From NCBI GenBank assembly GCA_009841005.1, contig VXMR01000052.1:1-39304 (forward strand): 39,304 nucleotides of DNA, read 5' to 3'. Origin of the DNA: Gemmatimonadales bacterium (GTDB lineage Bacteria > Gemmatimonadota > Gemmatimonadetes > Palauibacterales > Palauibacteraceae). Position numbers and translations under genes: made by a program. Below are positions 1-7,983 of this stretch, in pieces (position 1 is the first letter of the stretch; each line of letters opens with the position of its first letter). A model generated the notes under the pieces. It was given only the letters and a program-made list of their open reading frames with translations, was not told the DNA's origin and ran no database searches.

Positions 1-2
1 TC

Positions 3-134
3 GAGGGCTACACGCACGAGGAGATCGGGACGATGCTCGGCATCAAGGCCGGGACGTCCAAGTCACAGCTCTTCCGGGCGCGCAGCCGCCTGAGGGAGAA
101 GCTCGCGGATTTCGCGGGAGAATGGGCATGCTGA
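3..134 (+). CDS. ECF-type RNA polymerase sigma factor, C-terminal end (partial)
   Basis: The reading frame is open from base 3 to a TGA at 132-134 and gives the last 43 residues of a protein that starts outside the window. It matches sigma-70 region 4: the helix-turn-helix core reads [19 protein letters not shown] and is followed by [10 protein letters not shown], the usual -35 recognition helix and basic tail of ECF factors. The next gene starts inside this one, so the two are translationally coupled, as sigma/anti-sigma pairs usually are. It probably directs transcription of the downstream block, but no target promoter can be recognised here. Region 2 is outside the window, so the ECF subgroup cannot be assigned. 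Confidence 0.82.
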   Translation, partial: EGYTHEEIGTMLGIKAGTSKSQLFRARSRLREKLADFAGEWAC

Positions 135-1192
135 AGGATCGCATGGACGACGCGAGCCGCTTCGCCCGGTTTGTCCGCCGGGAGGCGGCCGACTACCACG
201 ACCCGCCGGAGACCCCGGTCGAAGCGATGTGGGCCGGGATCGAAACGCGGCTCGGGGCGCCGCCCGTGCCCGACTCGCCCGAGACGGCGGACGTGACGGG
301 GGCCGCGGCCGGCGTCGGCGACGCCGTCGGCCGCGCCGTCGATCACTCCTTCGATGTGCTGGGCTACCACGACCCGCCGCCCGCTCCGCGCGAGGCAATG
401 TGGGAACGCATCGAGGCGGAGTGGGTCGCGCAGCAGCCGGAGAACCCCGGCGCGCGCACGGCGCCGCGCGGCCCGCTGCGGCTTTTCGTGGCTCGGACGC
501 TCGCGCGGCGGCCCCGCCGGACCTCGGTGTGGCTGACGGGCGCCGCCGCCGCTTCGGTCGTGCTGGCCGTGGCGCTCGACCGCGGCTCGCAGCTGCCTGT
601 GCCCGCCGAGCCGGAAACGGTCGCCGCGACGACGACGGCACCGACCACGGCGGCACCGGTGACGGCGACGCCGATGTCGGTCGCCGCGACCGACTCCGGC
701 CCCCTCGCTCCGACGGCCGCCGAGGAGGCGCTGGCGCTTTCCGTCCTCGAGGAGCCGCTGGAGACGAACCGGCAGTTCGCGGCGGCCGATCCGCCGCCGG
801 CCGCCGACCCGGCCCCGGCCGCGCCGGGCGGGGCCGCAGCGAACCCGCCCGTCCGCGCCGCCGCCGACGAATACGACATGTCCCGGATCTCTCGTCACCT
901 GGACCGGACCCAGGCCCTGCTGGTCGCGTTCCGCACGGATATCGGGACCGACGAATCGCAGCGCGACCTCGCCAGGTGGGCGCGCGAGTTCCTGGTCGAG
1001 ACCCGTTCGCTGCTCAACACGCCCGCCGCGGAAGGCCAGCGGGAGCGGGCACTGCTGCAGGATCTCGAACTCGTCCTCGTGCAGATCGCGCGCCTCGGCC
1101 CGGACGCCCCGGACTTCGAGCGCGAACTGGCCCGCGAGAGCATGGAACGGCAGGCGACGCTGATGCGGCTGCGGTCCGCGAGCGGCACATGA
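128..1192 (+). CDS. Single-pass membrane protein, putative anti-sigma factor
   Basis: This 354-residue protein has a charged N-terminal half, one hydrophobic segment at about 133-150 and a long Ala/Pro/Thr-rich linker followed by a helical domain. That is the layout of a membrane-anchored anti-sigma factor with a periplasmic sensor part. No zinc-binding HxxxCxxC motif is visible, so the anti-sigma role rests on position: it overlaps the sigma gene by 7 bases. The N-terminal half carries the same motif twice, [17 protein letters not shown] near 24 and [17 protein letters not shown] near 80. ATG 128 was chosen because GGGAG lies 7 bases upstream. ATG 122 is too close to that site, and ATG 143 is possible. 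The function is inferred. Confidence 0.7.
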   Translation: MLKDRMDDASRFARFVRREAADYHDPPETPVEAMWAGIETRLGAPPVPDSPETADVTGAAAGVGDAVGRAVDHSFDVLGYHDPPPAPREAMWERIEAEWVAQQPENPGARTAPRGPLRLFVARTLARRPRRTSVWLTGAAAASVVLAVALDRGSQLPVPAEPETVAATTTAPTTAAPVTATPMSVAATDSGPLAPTAAEEALALSVLEEPLETNRQFAAADPPPAADPAPAAPGGAAANPPVRAAADEYDMSRISRHLDRTQALLVAFRTDIGTDESQRDLARWAREFLVETRSLLNTPAAEGQRERALLQDLELVLVQIARLGPDAPDFERELARESMERQATLMRLRSASGT

Positions 1193-1204
1193 AGCGGCAC
1201 GTGA
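1181..1204 (+). repeat. 12-base imperfect direct repeat carrying a duplicated stop codon
   Basis: Two adjacent 12-mers, AGCGGCACATGA and AGCGGCACGTGA, differ at one base. In the reading frame of the anti-sigma-like gene each encodes Ser-Gly-Thr-stop, so the gene ends with the same tetrad twice and only the first stop is used. Replication slippage is the simplest explanation. Confidence 0.6.
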
Positions 1205-1226
1205 ATGAACCGTACGGAGGCATACC

Positions 1227-4200
1227 ATGAATAATCGCGTAAGGCACTTGACGTGGACCGGACTGCTGCTGGCCGGCCTCACGATCGTGGACGCCGCCCC
1301 CGCGGGCGATGCGCTGCCCGTGCTCGGGGCGGGAACCCTTGCCGCGCAGACCGTCCAGCAGGGAGAGGTGGCGCGATTCCTCGAGGCGCGTCGCGCCATC
1401 AACGCGGAGGAGTTCGAGCGCGCGGTGGCGCTCTTCCAGGCGGTGCGGACCGAATCCGCGCTCGTGACGCCCCCGTTCGAGCCCGATTCCTACTATTGGG
1501 AGGCGTTCGCCCGCTATCGCCTCGGCGACCTGGCCGAGGCGCAGTTGCTGCTCGAAATACTGATGGTCGGGTTCCCCGAGGCGCGGCCGCCTGAGGCTCG
1601 CCAGGGCTCTCGCCAAGCCAGGGAGGCCGGGCGGCTGTACCACGACGCGCGCGCCCTGCAATTCGAGATCCGGGGCCAGCTTGCGTCGCAGGGCGACGCC
1701 GGCGATGCGGAGCGGCTGCTGCGCGAGGCGGAGGAAACCCTCGACTTCGCCACGACGCCCGGCTTTCGCGTGATGCCCATGGAGGTGGGGGACCGCACCC
1801 TCACGCTTCCTGTCCGAGTGGCAGACCTGACGGCTGTGCCGGACTCGGTGGCCGCCGATTCGCTGGCCGACGCTCAGGGCGAGCCGGACGCACTGGGCGA
1901 GCCGGACGCGCCGGACGCACAAGACGCGGCGGAGGACTACCTCCAGCGATTGGCGGAATCCTCGGAGAGGATCACCGATTTCGAGCGGCTGGTTGCGGAC
2001 TACGCGCGGACGGTCCCGGACTACGACGCGCGGACGGTCCCGGACTACGACTGGCAGCGGGCGGAATACCAGGAGGCCCTGCGCGCCGCGTCGCAGGAGC
2101 GAGGAACGTGCGACGACGTGTCAGTGCAGTTGGCGGCGCTCGAAGCGGTCATGCGCTACGAGATCAACCGGATGCAGGTGCTTCGCGGCGTCCTGGCCCG
2201 TGACGACGAGTGTTCGACGCGGCTACACGAGGAGGCCGTCGGACTCATCGCGAGAGAGGAAACCGACGATGCGGAGGACGTTCTCCTCGGCATCTTCGAG
2301 ACCCATTCGGAGAGGTCCGTCCGCCGGCACGCGCTGCAGGAAATGTGGCGTTTCAACTCCTGGGATGTGTACCAGGTGCTCAAGCGGACGCTCGAGCACT
2401 CGGACGACTACGCCATGCAGAGCGACGCGATCGAAGCCCTTCGCAGGAGTGCGTTCGAGGGGACGACGACCGGTGCCGCCTGGATGCAGTATGGCCTTCG
2501 CAACGGGGCCGTGAATGCGCTCCTCGACGCGGCCCTCGATGAATCGAAGTCGGAGAGCATCCGCAGCGCGGCGATCAGAGCGATGGGCCGTCGGGATGAC
2601 GTGCATGCCGCCGCCTTCATTCCGGTCTACGAACGACTCCATGCGGACGTCCTCAAGGGTTCGGTGTTCTGGGCCGTGCAACGAAAGGTGCGCGAAGAGG
2701 AGGACATGGAAACCGCCGCCTGGGCGCGCTCCGTCGCCTTCGACACGGAGGAGTCCGAGGACGTGCGCGAGGAAGCTTTCACCGCGTGGGCGGGTCACCC
2801 GACGGTGACGGTGGCGTACCTTGCCGACCTCTACGGCGAGATTTCGGAGCCCTTCCTGAAGATGCAGGCCATCTACGCCATCTTCGAGCGGGCCGATGCC
2901 GACTCCGGCGCCCCCAGGGTCCTGATGGAACTGATCCGCAACGAACCGGACCAGGAGGTGCGCGAGCGCGGCATCTACTGGCTCGGCCGCACCGGATCGG
3001 AGGAGGCGGTCGACTTCCTCCTCGAATTGCTGAGCCCCCCGGCCGCGGATACGGTGATTCCTCCGGCCGCCGGTGCCCAGGCGACCCGGCTGAAACGAGG
3101 CCGCGGCATGAGGCACGGCCGTAGCGCCTTCGTTCCCCTGCTGGCCGCACTCGCCGCGCAGGCCTGCGATTCGGCGGGGGCGCCGGCGGGCACGCTGCAC
3201 TCGGATTCCGCCGGCGTCGCGGTCGCCACGGCGGTCGAGTCGGCTTGGGGTCCGGGCGGGGGCTGGACGGTGGGCGAGCCGCCGCTGCTCCAGATCGGGG
3301 CCGCGACCGGAGATCCCGACTACGAGCTCGACGGTGTCGTCGGGGCGGTCCGCCTCAGTTCCGGCGACATCGTGCTCGGCGACGGGGGCTCCGGCGAACT
3401 CCGCCGCTACGATCCCGGCGGGACCTTCGTGTGGCGCGCGGCCGGAGAAGGCGAAGGCCCCGGCGAACACCAGTTTCTCTCCTTCCTGGGCGCGCTCTCC
3501 GGCGACTCCCTGGTCTCGTACGACCTCGCGTTGCAACGCGTGCAGATCTTCGACGCGGCGGGCGAACGCGTCCGCACGCTCACGGTCGAATCGCCGTGGC
3601 GCGGGTTCATGCCGTGGAGGGCACTCGGCGTCTCCGGTCGCAAGCTCGTCATGTCCTTCGCGGATCGTACCGATATCCCGGAGGGAGGGGTCGTGAGATG
3701 GCCCGACATCAGAGTCGCAACGGTCGACTTGGCCGACGAGGCGATCGAGGCGGTCTCGGACTTCCCCGGCGCCGAGCAGGTGGTACGGCAATACGGTGAG
3801 AGTGTCGCCTTTATGGCCTACGACTTCGGAAAGGGGCCGCGGTTCGCCGTCGCTCCCGGGTGGCTCGCGGCGGTCGATACGGAGGCGTTCCACATACGAT
3901 CCATCTCCCTCGGGGACAGCGGGGCCGAGCGCATCCTTCGCCGCGACATCGCGCCCACTCCAGTCACGAGCGCCCACGTGGACGCTGAGATCGAGGAGTA
4001 CATCGAGACGAACGTCTTCTACGGCGGCGTTTCCCGCGAGCAGGCGGAGGAGATGGGGCGGGGCCGGCGCGACGATCCCAGAGCTCCGACGCTCCCGATC
4101 CTGCGTTCCATCCGACTGGATGAGGCGGGAAACCTCTGGGTGGAGCCGTTCTTCGGCGCGGGGGTCGATGTCGGGCCCTTCGAGGTCTTCGCCGCCGACG

Positions 4201-4361
4201 GCACCTGGCTGGGCGCCGTCTCCGTGCCGTCCGGGTTGCGCCGAGGGTTCACCGCGGACATGGCCCCCGGCCTCCAGATCGGCGACGACTACCTGCTCGG
4301 CGTATGGCGCGATGCGCAGGACATCGAATACGTCCGCCTCTATTCCCTCGAAAAGCCATGA
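1227..4361 (+). CDS. TPR/HEAT-repeat protein fused to a six-bladed beta-propeller lipoprotein module
   Basis: The open frame encodes 1044 residues with two unrelated halves. Residues 1-627 begin with a Sec-type signal (hydrophobic core about 11-20), then a TPR-like helical pair (about 45-110), a Glu/Asp/Pro-rich stretch and alpha-helical HEAT-type repeats (about 330-600). From residue 628 the protein looks like an independent exported propeller: Met, Arg/His, a hydrophobic stretch and AAQAC as a lipobox, then HSDSAGV, GEGEGPGEH and a closing IEYVRLYSL. A GGAGG ribosome site lies 8 bases before ATG 1227. A second start (ATG 3108) has GAGG 7 bases upstream. An internal signal peptide would be very unusual in a real fusion, so separate translation of the second half, or a lost base near 3090, is possible. 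The next gene overlaps it by 4 bases. Confidence 0.75.
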   Translation: MNNRVRHLTWTGLLLAGLTIVDAAPAGDALPVLGAGTLAAQTVQQGEVARFLEARRAINAEEFERAVALFQAVRTESALVTPPFEPDSYYWEAFARYRLGDLAEAQLLLEILMVGFPEARPPEARQGSRQAREAGRLYHDARALQFEIRGQLASQGDAGDAERLLREAEETLDFATTPGFRVMPMEVGDRTLTLPVRVADLTAVPDSVAADSLADAQGEPDALGEPDAPDAQDAAEDYLQRLAESSERITDFERLVADYARTVPDYDARTVPDYDWQRAEYQEALRAASQERGTCDDVSVQLAALEAVMRYEINRMQVLRGVLARDDECSTRLHEEAVGLIAREETDDAEDVLLGIFETHSERSVRRHALQEMWRFNSWDVYQVLKRTLEHSDDYAMQSDAIEALRRSAFEGTTTGAAWMQYGLRNGAVNALLDAALDESKSESIRSAAIRAMGRRDDVHAAAFIPVYERLHADVLKGSVFWAVQRKVREEEDMETAAWARSVAFDTEESEDVREEAFTAWAGHPTVTVAYLADLYGEISEPFLKMQAIYAIFERADADSGAPRVLMELIRNEPDQEVRERGIYWLGRTGSEEAVDFLLELLSPPAADTVIPPAAGAQATRLKRGRGMRHGRSAFVPLLAALAAQACDSAGAPAGTLHSDSAGVAVATAVESAWGPGGGWTVGEPPLLQIGAATGDPDYELDGVVGAVRLSSGDIVLGDGGSGELRRYDPGGTFVWRAAGEGEGPGEHQFLSFLGALSGDSLVSYDLALQRVQIFDAAGERVRTLTVESPWRGFMPWRALGVSGRKLVMSFADRTDIPEGGVVRWPDIRVATVDLADEAIEAVSDFPGAEQVVRQYGESVAFMAYDFGKGPRFAVAPGWLAAVDTEAFHIRSISLGDSGAERILRRDIAPTPVTSAHVDAEIEEYIETNVFYGGVSREQAEEMGRGRRDDPRAPTLPILRSIRLDEAGNLWVEPFFGAGVDVGPFEVFAADGTWLGAVSVPSGLRRGFTADMAPGLQIGDDYLLGVWRDAQDIEYVRLYSLEKP
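2004..2051 (+). repeat. Perfect 24-base tandem duplication inside the HEAT-repeat gene
   Basis: Bases 2004-2027 and 2028-2051 are identical and encode ARTVPDYD twice. The repeat lies in the flexible acidic linker between the TPR-like and HEAT-like parts, so it lengthens the linker without breaking the frame. Because the two copies are identical, the duplication is probably recent. Confidence 0.85.
3108..4361 (+). other. Possible independent start for propeller lipoprotein 1 within the fused frame
   Basis: ATG 3108 is in frame with the 1227-4361 gene. It is preceded by GAGG at 3097-3100 (spacing 7) and opens a 417-residue product with its own lipoprotein-type signal (Cys at residue 20), the same architecture as the six propeller genes that follow. 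A TGA at 3091-3093, one frame away, would end the HEAT protein just before this start if a single base were gained or lost upstream. I list it separately because a reader may prefer two genes here. Confidence 0.5.
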
Positions 4362-5467
4362 TGAGCCGCGTGCAAGGGATTCGCGGAACCGCGTGGCTTC
4401 CACTCCTGGCCTTCGCAGCGGCGTGCGGTCGGGGTGACGCCGCGGGCTCGGGCGTCTTCACGCCCGAACTCATCAGCACGGCGGCCGTGCCGCTGAGCGA
4501 GAGCGAAGAAGTCGCGCTGCTCGCGGACGGGCGCACGGCCTGCGTCATCGACTCCTACGAGGGGCAGGTCCGCTGCGTGACGAGCGAAGGCGGCGTCGTC
4601 GGCGTCTTCGGGCGCGAGGGCGAAGGCCCGGGCGAGTTCATCTATCCCGCGTATCTCACCCGCGGAGAGGCGGGAACCGTCGGCGTGGTGGATTCCGACC
4701 TGGGCCGCTTCACGGTCTTCGAGCCGTCAGGCGCCTGGGTGTTGGATGTGATGCTGCCGGAGGTATTCCAGCCCTTCCCGTCGTTCGAGGCCGCCGTTTC
4801 AGGCGTGTCGCTGGACTACATGGTGATGCTCGGCCGGATGTCCGGATCGCTGATGACCCGGTACGATGTGGACCTCGCCTCCGGGGGGGTCGTGGGGCAG
4901 GAAGAGTCGCCGCCCGGGCCGTGGGACATCGAGTGCGAGCAAGTCGTCTACGGCATCCCGGGCCCGACCGAGGGCTGGGCGTTCGTGGCCTGCGAGGGGC
5001 ACCTGATCTTCGTCGGCGGCGCCGGCGACGCCACCGTGCTCCGCGCGCCGCTGTACGTCCCGGAACTCCCGAACGAGCAGGACGTGGCCCGGACGGAAGA
5101 GGAACTCCTGGCCCTCAACAGGTCGCAGGGTCTCCCGCGCACGCCCGCCATCGACGAGGCGTTGGAGCGCTACCGCACCACTCCGAAGAACTACTACCTG
5201 CGCGCGGGCGAGCAGTTGTTCGACGCCGCCAACCGCTACTGGATCGCCACGCAGCGCGACCAGCACGAATGGTCCTGGCTGGACGTGTACGATGATGCCG
5301 CATACCTCGGGTCGGTCCGGGTCAGGGACCGGCTCCGCGCCTTCGACCTCCTGGGATCGACGCTGGTCGTGCTGGTGGACCGGCAAGTCGGCCCGGACCA
5401 CAGGGGCGGAATTCCCGATCGAGCCCTCGACTGGTACGACATCGCAGACCTGCCCTTCGCCCGGTGA
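4358..5467 (+). CDS. Six-bladed beta-propeller lipoprotein 2
   Basis: This 369-residue exported protein has an N-terminal signal ending in LLAFAAAC (Cys 23), consistent with a lipoprotein, though Ala at -3 is a weak lipobox. The body has the repeating four-stranded pattern of an NHL/6-bladed propeller, with the family hallmark GREGEGPGEF at 85-94. It lacks the N-terminal DSAGV motif found in most neighbours and ends LDWYDIADLPFAR instead of the usual IEYV tail, so it is one of the more divergent members. ATG 4358 overlaps the stop of the preceding gene as ATGA, which favours this start (or ATG 4361) over the longer upstream frame. It probably sits on the membrane surface; the ligand is unknown. 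Confidence 0.8.
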   Translation: MMSRVQGIRGTAWLPLLAFAAACGRGDAAGSGVFTPELISTAAVPLSESEEVALLADGRTACVIDSYEGQVRCVTSEGGVVGVFGREGEGPGEFIYPAYLTRGEAGTVGVVDSDLGRFTVFEPSGAWVLDVMLPEVFQPFPSFEAAVSGVSLDYMVMLGRMSGSLMTRYDVDLASGGVVGQEESPPGPWDIECEQVVYGIPGPTEGWAFVACEGHLIFVGGAGDATVLRAPLYVPELPNEQDVARTEEELLALNRSQGLPRTPAIDEALERYRTTPKNYYLRAGEQLFDAANRYWIATQRDQHEWSWLDVYDDAAYLGSVRVRDRLRAFDLLGSTLVVLVDRQVGPDHRGGIPDRALDWYDIADLPFAR

Positions 5468-6699
5468 GGCGCCGCGCACAGCCGCTGAGCCGCCTACTCA
5501 CGCCGAGCCGCATACCGGTCCTGGCGGCGGCCTTCGCCGCCTGCGGGGGGGAGCCCCGGCTTACCGACGACATCGGGGTCCAGGTCCGGGACAGCGCCGG
5601 CGTGCGGATCGTCGAGTATGCCGGCCGGCCGGAGGGCGAGGCGCCCTTCGGCCTCGCGGCGGAACCGCGGTACCGGCACGGGGCGAACCCCGGCGACTAC
5701 GAATTCCAGTTCGTCGACGCCGGCCGGCTCCTGCCGGATGGAGGCGCGGTCGTCGCCTGGTACAGCGGCATGGTCGTCCTGAGCCCGGACGGCACGACGC
5801 ACGAGGTGCTCGCCACCGCCGGAGAGGGACCGGGCGAAGTCATCTCCCCGCACGCGCTGTTCGTCCTGGGCCAGGACAGCGTCCTCGTGCCCGATGATCG
5901 TCTGTCCCGCCTCACGCTCTTCGTCCGCGACTCGGTCGCGCGCATTTCGAGCCTCCCTCGGGCGGGGCACTTCGGCGTGGCCGGGATCGGTTCATCCGGC
6001 GAGCTGCTGCTCAGGAACCGACACCCCGCCAGCCTCTGGATCGACATCGACACCGAGTGGCTCGCCGGGCACATGACCCTGTTCGATATCGAAACCGGCG
6101 CCCTCGATACCGTTGCGTCGTACGACCACTTCCCGAGGCAGCGGTCGGGAGAGGAATCCCCGATCATCCGGCCCATGGGCGAGGTGACGGTGGCCGCGGG
6201 GCAGTTCGTCTACACCCGATCCGACAGGCCCGAGATCACCTGGCGCCTGCCGGACGGCGCGATATCCCAGATCGTGCGATGGCGGCCCGGGCCCAACCTG
6301 CTCGCCGCGGAACTCCTGGAGCACGGCGAGGCCTACATGCGGATGCTCTACCGCAGGCACCGCGTAGGGTCCGAAGCTCGGCGCGAGGATATCATCCGGG
6401 AAGACATGGCCGCGTATCGCGCCATGATCGGCCAGCCGGTGCCGTTCTTCGGCATCCCCTTCGCCGACGCCGACGGCAACGTATGGCTGCCCTCCTACCG
6501 CCCGGCCTACCCGGAAGAGGGCTCGCCCTACACCGTCATCTCCCCCGACGGCGAGTGGCTGGGCACGGTCGAGACCCCACCCCGCTTCCGAATCCTCGAC
6601 GTGACCGAAGACCTCGTCCTCGCCGTCCTCCGCGACAACCTGGACGTAGAAAGCGTCGCCGTGTACGAGCTCATCTCCGCGCAACCAAGGCGTCGTTGA
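5464..6699 (+). CDS. Six-bladed beta-propeller lipoprotein 3
   Basis: This 411-residue protein has a signal peptide ending LAAAFAAC (Cys 27). It continues with VRDSAGVRIVEY at 41-52, the N-terminal signature shared by most of these paralogs. Further on it has the loop motif TAGEGPGEV and a closing LDVESVAVYEL that matches the IEYV-type last strand of its neighbours. The GTG start at 5464 forms a GTGA overlap with the preceding stop, which implies translational coupling. No catalytic motif is visible, so the propeller probably acts as a binding or scaffold domain at the cell surface. A hairpin and a 57-base gap follow, and this is the only real break in the array. Confidence 0.82.
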   Translation: MRRRAQPLSRLLTPSRIPVLAAAFAACGGEPRLTDDIGVQVRDSAGVRIVEYAGRPEGEAPFGLAAEPRYRHGANPGDYEFQFVDAGRLLPDGGAVVAWYSGMVVLSPDGTTHEVLATAGEGPGEVISPHALFVLGQDSVLVPDDRLSRLTLFVRDSVARISSLPRAGHFGVAGIGSSGELLLRNRHPASLWIDIDTEWLAGHMTLFDIETGALDTVASYDHFPRQRSGEESPIIRPMGEVTVAAGQFVYTRSDRPEITWRLPDGAISQIVRWRPGPNLLAAELLEHGEAYMRMLYRRHRVGSEARREDIIREDMAAYRAMIGQPVPFFGIPFADADGNVWLPSYRPAYPEEGSPYTVISPDGEWLGTVETPPRFRILDVTEDLVLAVLRDNLDVESVAVYELISAQPRRR

Positions 6700-6708
6700 T
6701 CGTGTCTC

Positions 6709-6729
6709 CGGTTCGGTGCGGCTGAACCG
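6709..6729 (+). terminator. Hairpin in the only sizeable gap of the propeller array
   Basis: CGGTTC (6709-6714) and GAACCG (6724-6729) form a 6-base-pair stem around a 9-base loop, between propeller genes 3 and 4. No T-run follows, only a pyrimidine-rich stretch, so it would be a weak or Rho-assisted terminator at best. It may instead be an attenuator or mRNA stability element. Confidence 0.3.
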
Positions 6730-6756
6730 ACCCCGCCTTCCTTCCCTGGACACGTC

Positions 6757-7983
6757 ATGACAATCCGAATGGCGCGAACGATGCGGACGCTGCGGGCCAC
6801 GCCCGCGCTCATCCTCGGCTCCCTCTCTGCGGCGTGCGGCGGCGGCGGCGACGGTGGCGGCCTGCAAAGCACGGTGCATGACAGTGCCGGGGTTACGATC
6901 GTCGAAAACCAGCGGCCTCCGCTCGACTCGCGGCTGGGGTGGCGGGTTGGTCTTGAGGCCACCGTGTCGATCGGGACGGCGGAGGGTGACCCTGCCTACG
7001 AACTCTTCCGCGTCGGCGGCGCGATGCGCCTCTCGGACGGACGGATCGTGGTTGCCAACGCGGGGGCCGGCGAACTCCGCGTGTACGACGCGAACGGCGT
7101 CCACCTCGCGTCGTGGGGTGGCCAGGGCGACGGTCCCGGCGAATTCGGAGCCATGGCTCCAAGTGGACTGGAACCGTGGCCGGGCGACTCGCTGATGGCC
7201 AGAGATCCGTTCAGCGGCCGGATCTCGATCTTCTCCACGGATGGAACGTTCGGCCGCGCTCTCAGGCCGGAAGGCGGCTACCGGTCGGTCGTCGGACCGC
7301 TGACCGACGGGAGCGTCTTCGCCGCCACTCTCACGACGTTCGAGCGCGGTGAGCCGGGCACCTCGGAGATCATCCGACCGGATGTGGAGTATGGCATCCT
7401 CCAGGCGGACGGGAGCGTGCAGCGGGATCTGGGAGCGTACCGCGGATCGGAACTGTACATGGTCAACACGGTCGACGGGTCGCCTTTTCCCCGCCCCTAT
7501 CCCTTCCCCCGAAGCTCGTTCCAGTTCACGTGGGGGGACCTGGTCGTCATGACCACCAACGACGAGTACGAGATCCGCGCGTACCGGCCCGACGGGCCGC
7601 TGGCGAGGATCGTCCGCCTCGACCACGAGGTCCGCGCACCGACGCGGGGCGACCTGCGGGACGCTGTGGCCCGGCAGAACCCCGACCGTCCCGAGGCGCT
7701 GGACGCGGTTGGCGACATGCCGCTCGTCGAGGCGTTCCCCGCCTTCGCCTCGGTGCGCGTCGACCGGCTGGGTTACCTCTGGGTCCGGGAGTACCGGCTT
7801 CCGGGAGAGCAGCACCGGCTGTGGACCGTGTTCGATCCGGAGGGCCGCGTCCTCGGCCTGGTCGAGATGCCGGGGAGCTTCTCCGTCGAGGAGATCGGCG
7901 AGGACTACATCCTCGGCTCGCGGGATGACGAACTCGACGTCGAGTACGTCGAATCCTGGCCTCTCGACCGCTCCGGCTCGTGA
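6757..7983 (+). CDS. Six-bladed beta-propeller lipoprotein 4
   Basis: This 408-residue protein carries a lipoprotein signal ending LGSLSAAC (Cys 27), followed by a Gly-rich spacer. VHDSAGVTIVEN lies at 40-51, GGQGDGPGEFG follows, and LDVEYVESWPLDRSGS closes the chain. It is the closest relative in the window of the seventh propeller gene (10346-11602). They share the DSAGVTIVEN start, a DPAYELFRV strand and the RSGS end. It starts after a 57-base gap rather than by overlap, so it may lead a second translational unit. ATG 6757 is the first Met, but downstream Met codons at residues 5 and 9 could also serve, since no strong ribosome site is seen. Confidence 0.82.
   Translation: MTIRMARTMRTLRATPALILGSLSAACGGGGDGGGLQSTVHDSAGVTIVENQRPPLDSRLGWRVGLEATVSIGTAEGDPAYELFRVGGAMRLSDGRIVVANAGAGELRVYDANGVHLASWGGQGDGPGEFGAMAPSGLEPWPGDSLMARDPFSGRISIFSTDGTFGRALRPEGGYRSVVGPLTDGSVFAATLTTFERGEPGTSEIIRPDVEYGILQADGSVQRDLGAYRGSELYMVNTVDGSPFPRPYPFPRSSFQFTWGDLVVMTTNDEYEIRAYRPDGPLARIVRLDHEVRAPTRGDLRDAVARQNPDRPEALDAVGDMPLVEAFPAFASVRVDRLGYLWVREYRLPGEQHRLWTVFDPEGRVLGLVEMPGSFSVEEIGEDYILGSRDDELDVEYVESWPLDRSGS

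Noticed and set aside
2223..4403. A 726-codon open frame on the minus strand opposite the HEAT/propeller gene
   Set aside because: Shadow frame with no recognisable domain. The plus strand has the export signals, the repeats and the ribosome sites.
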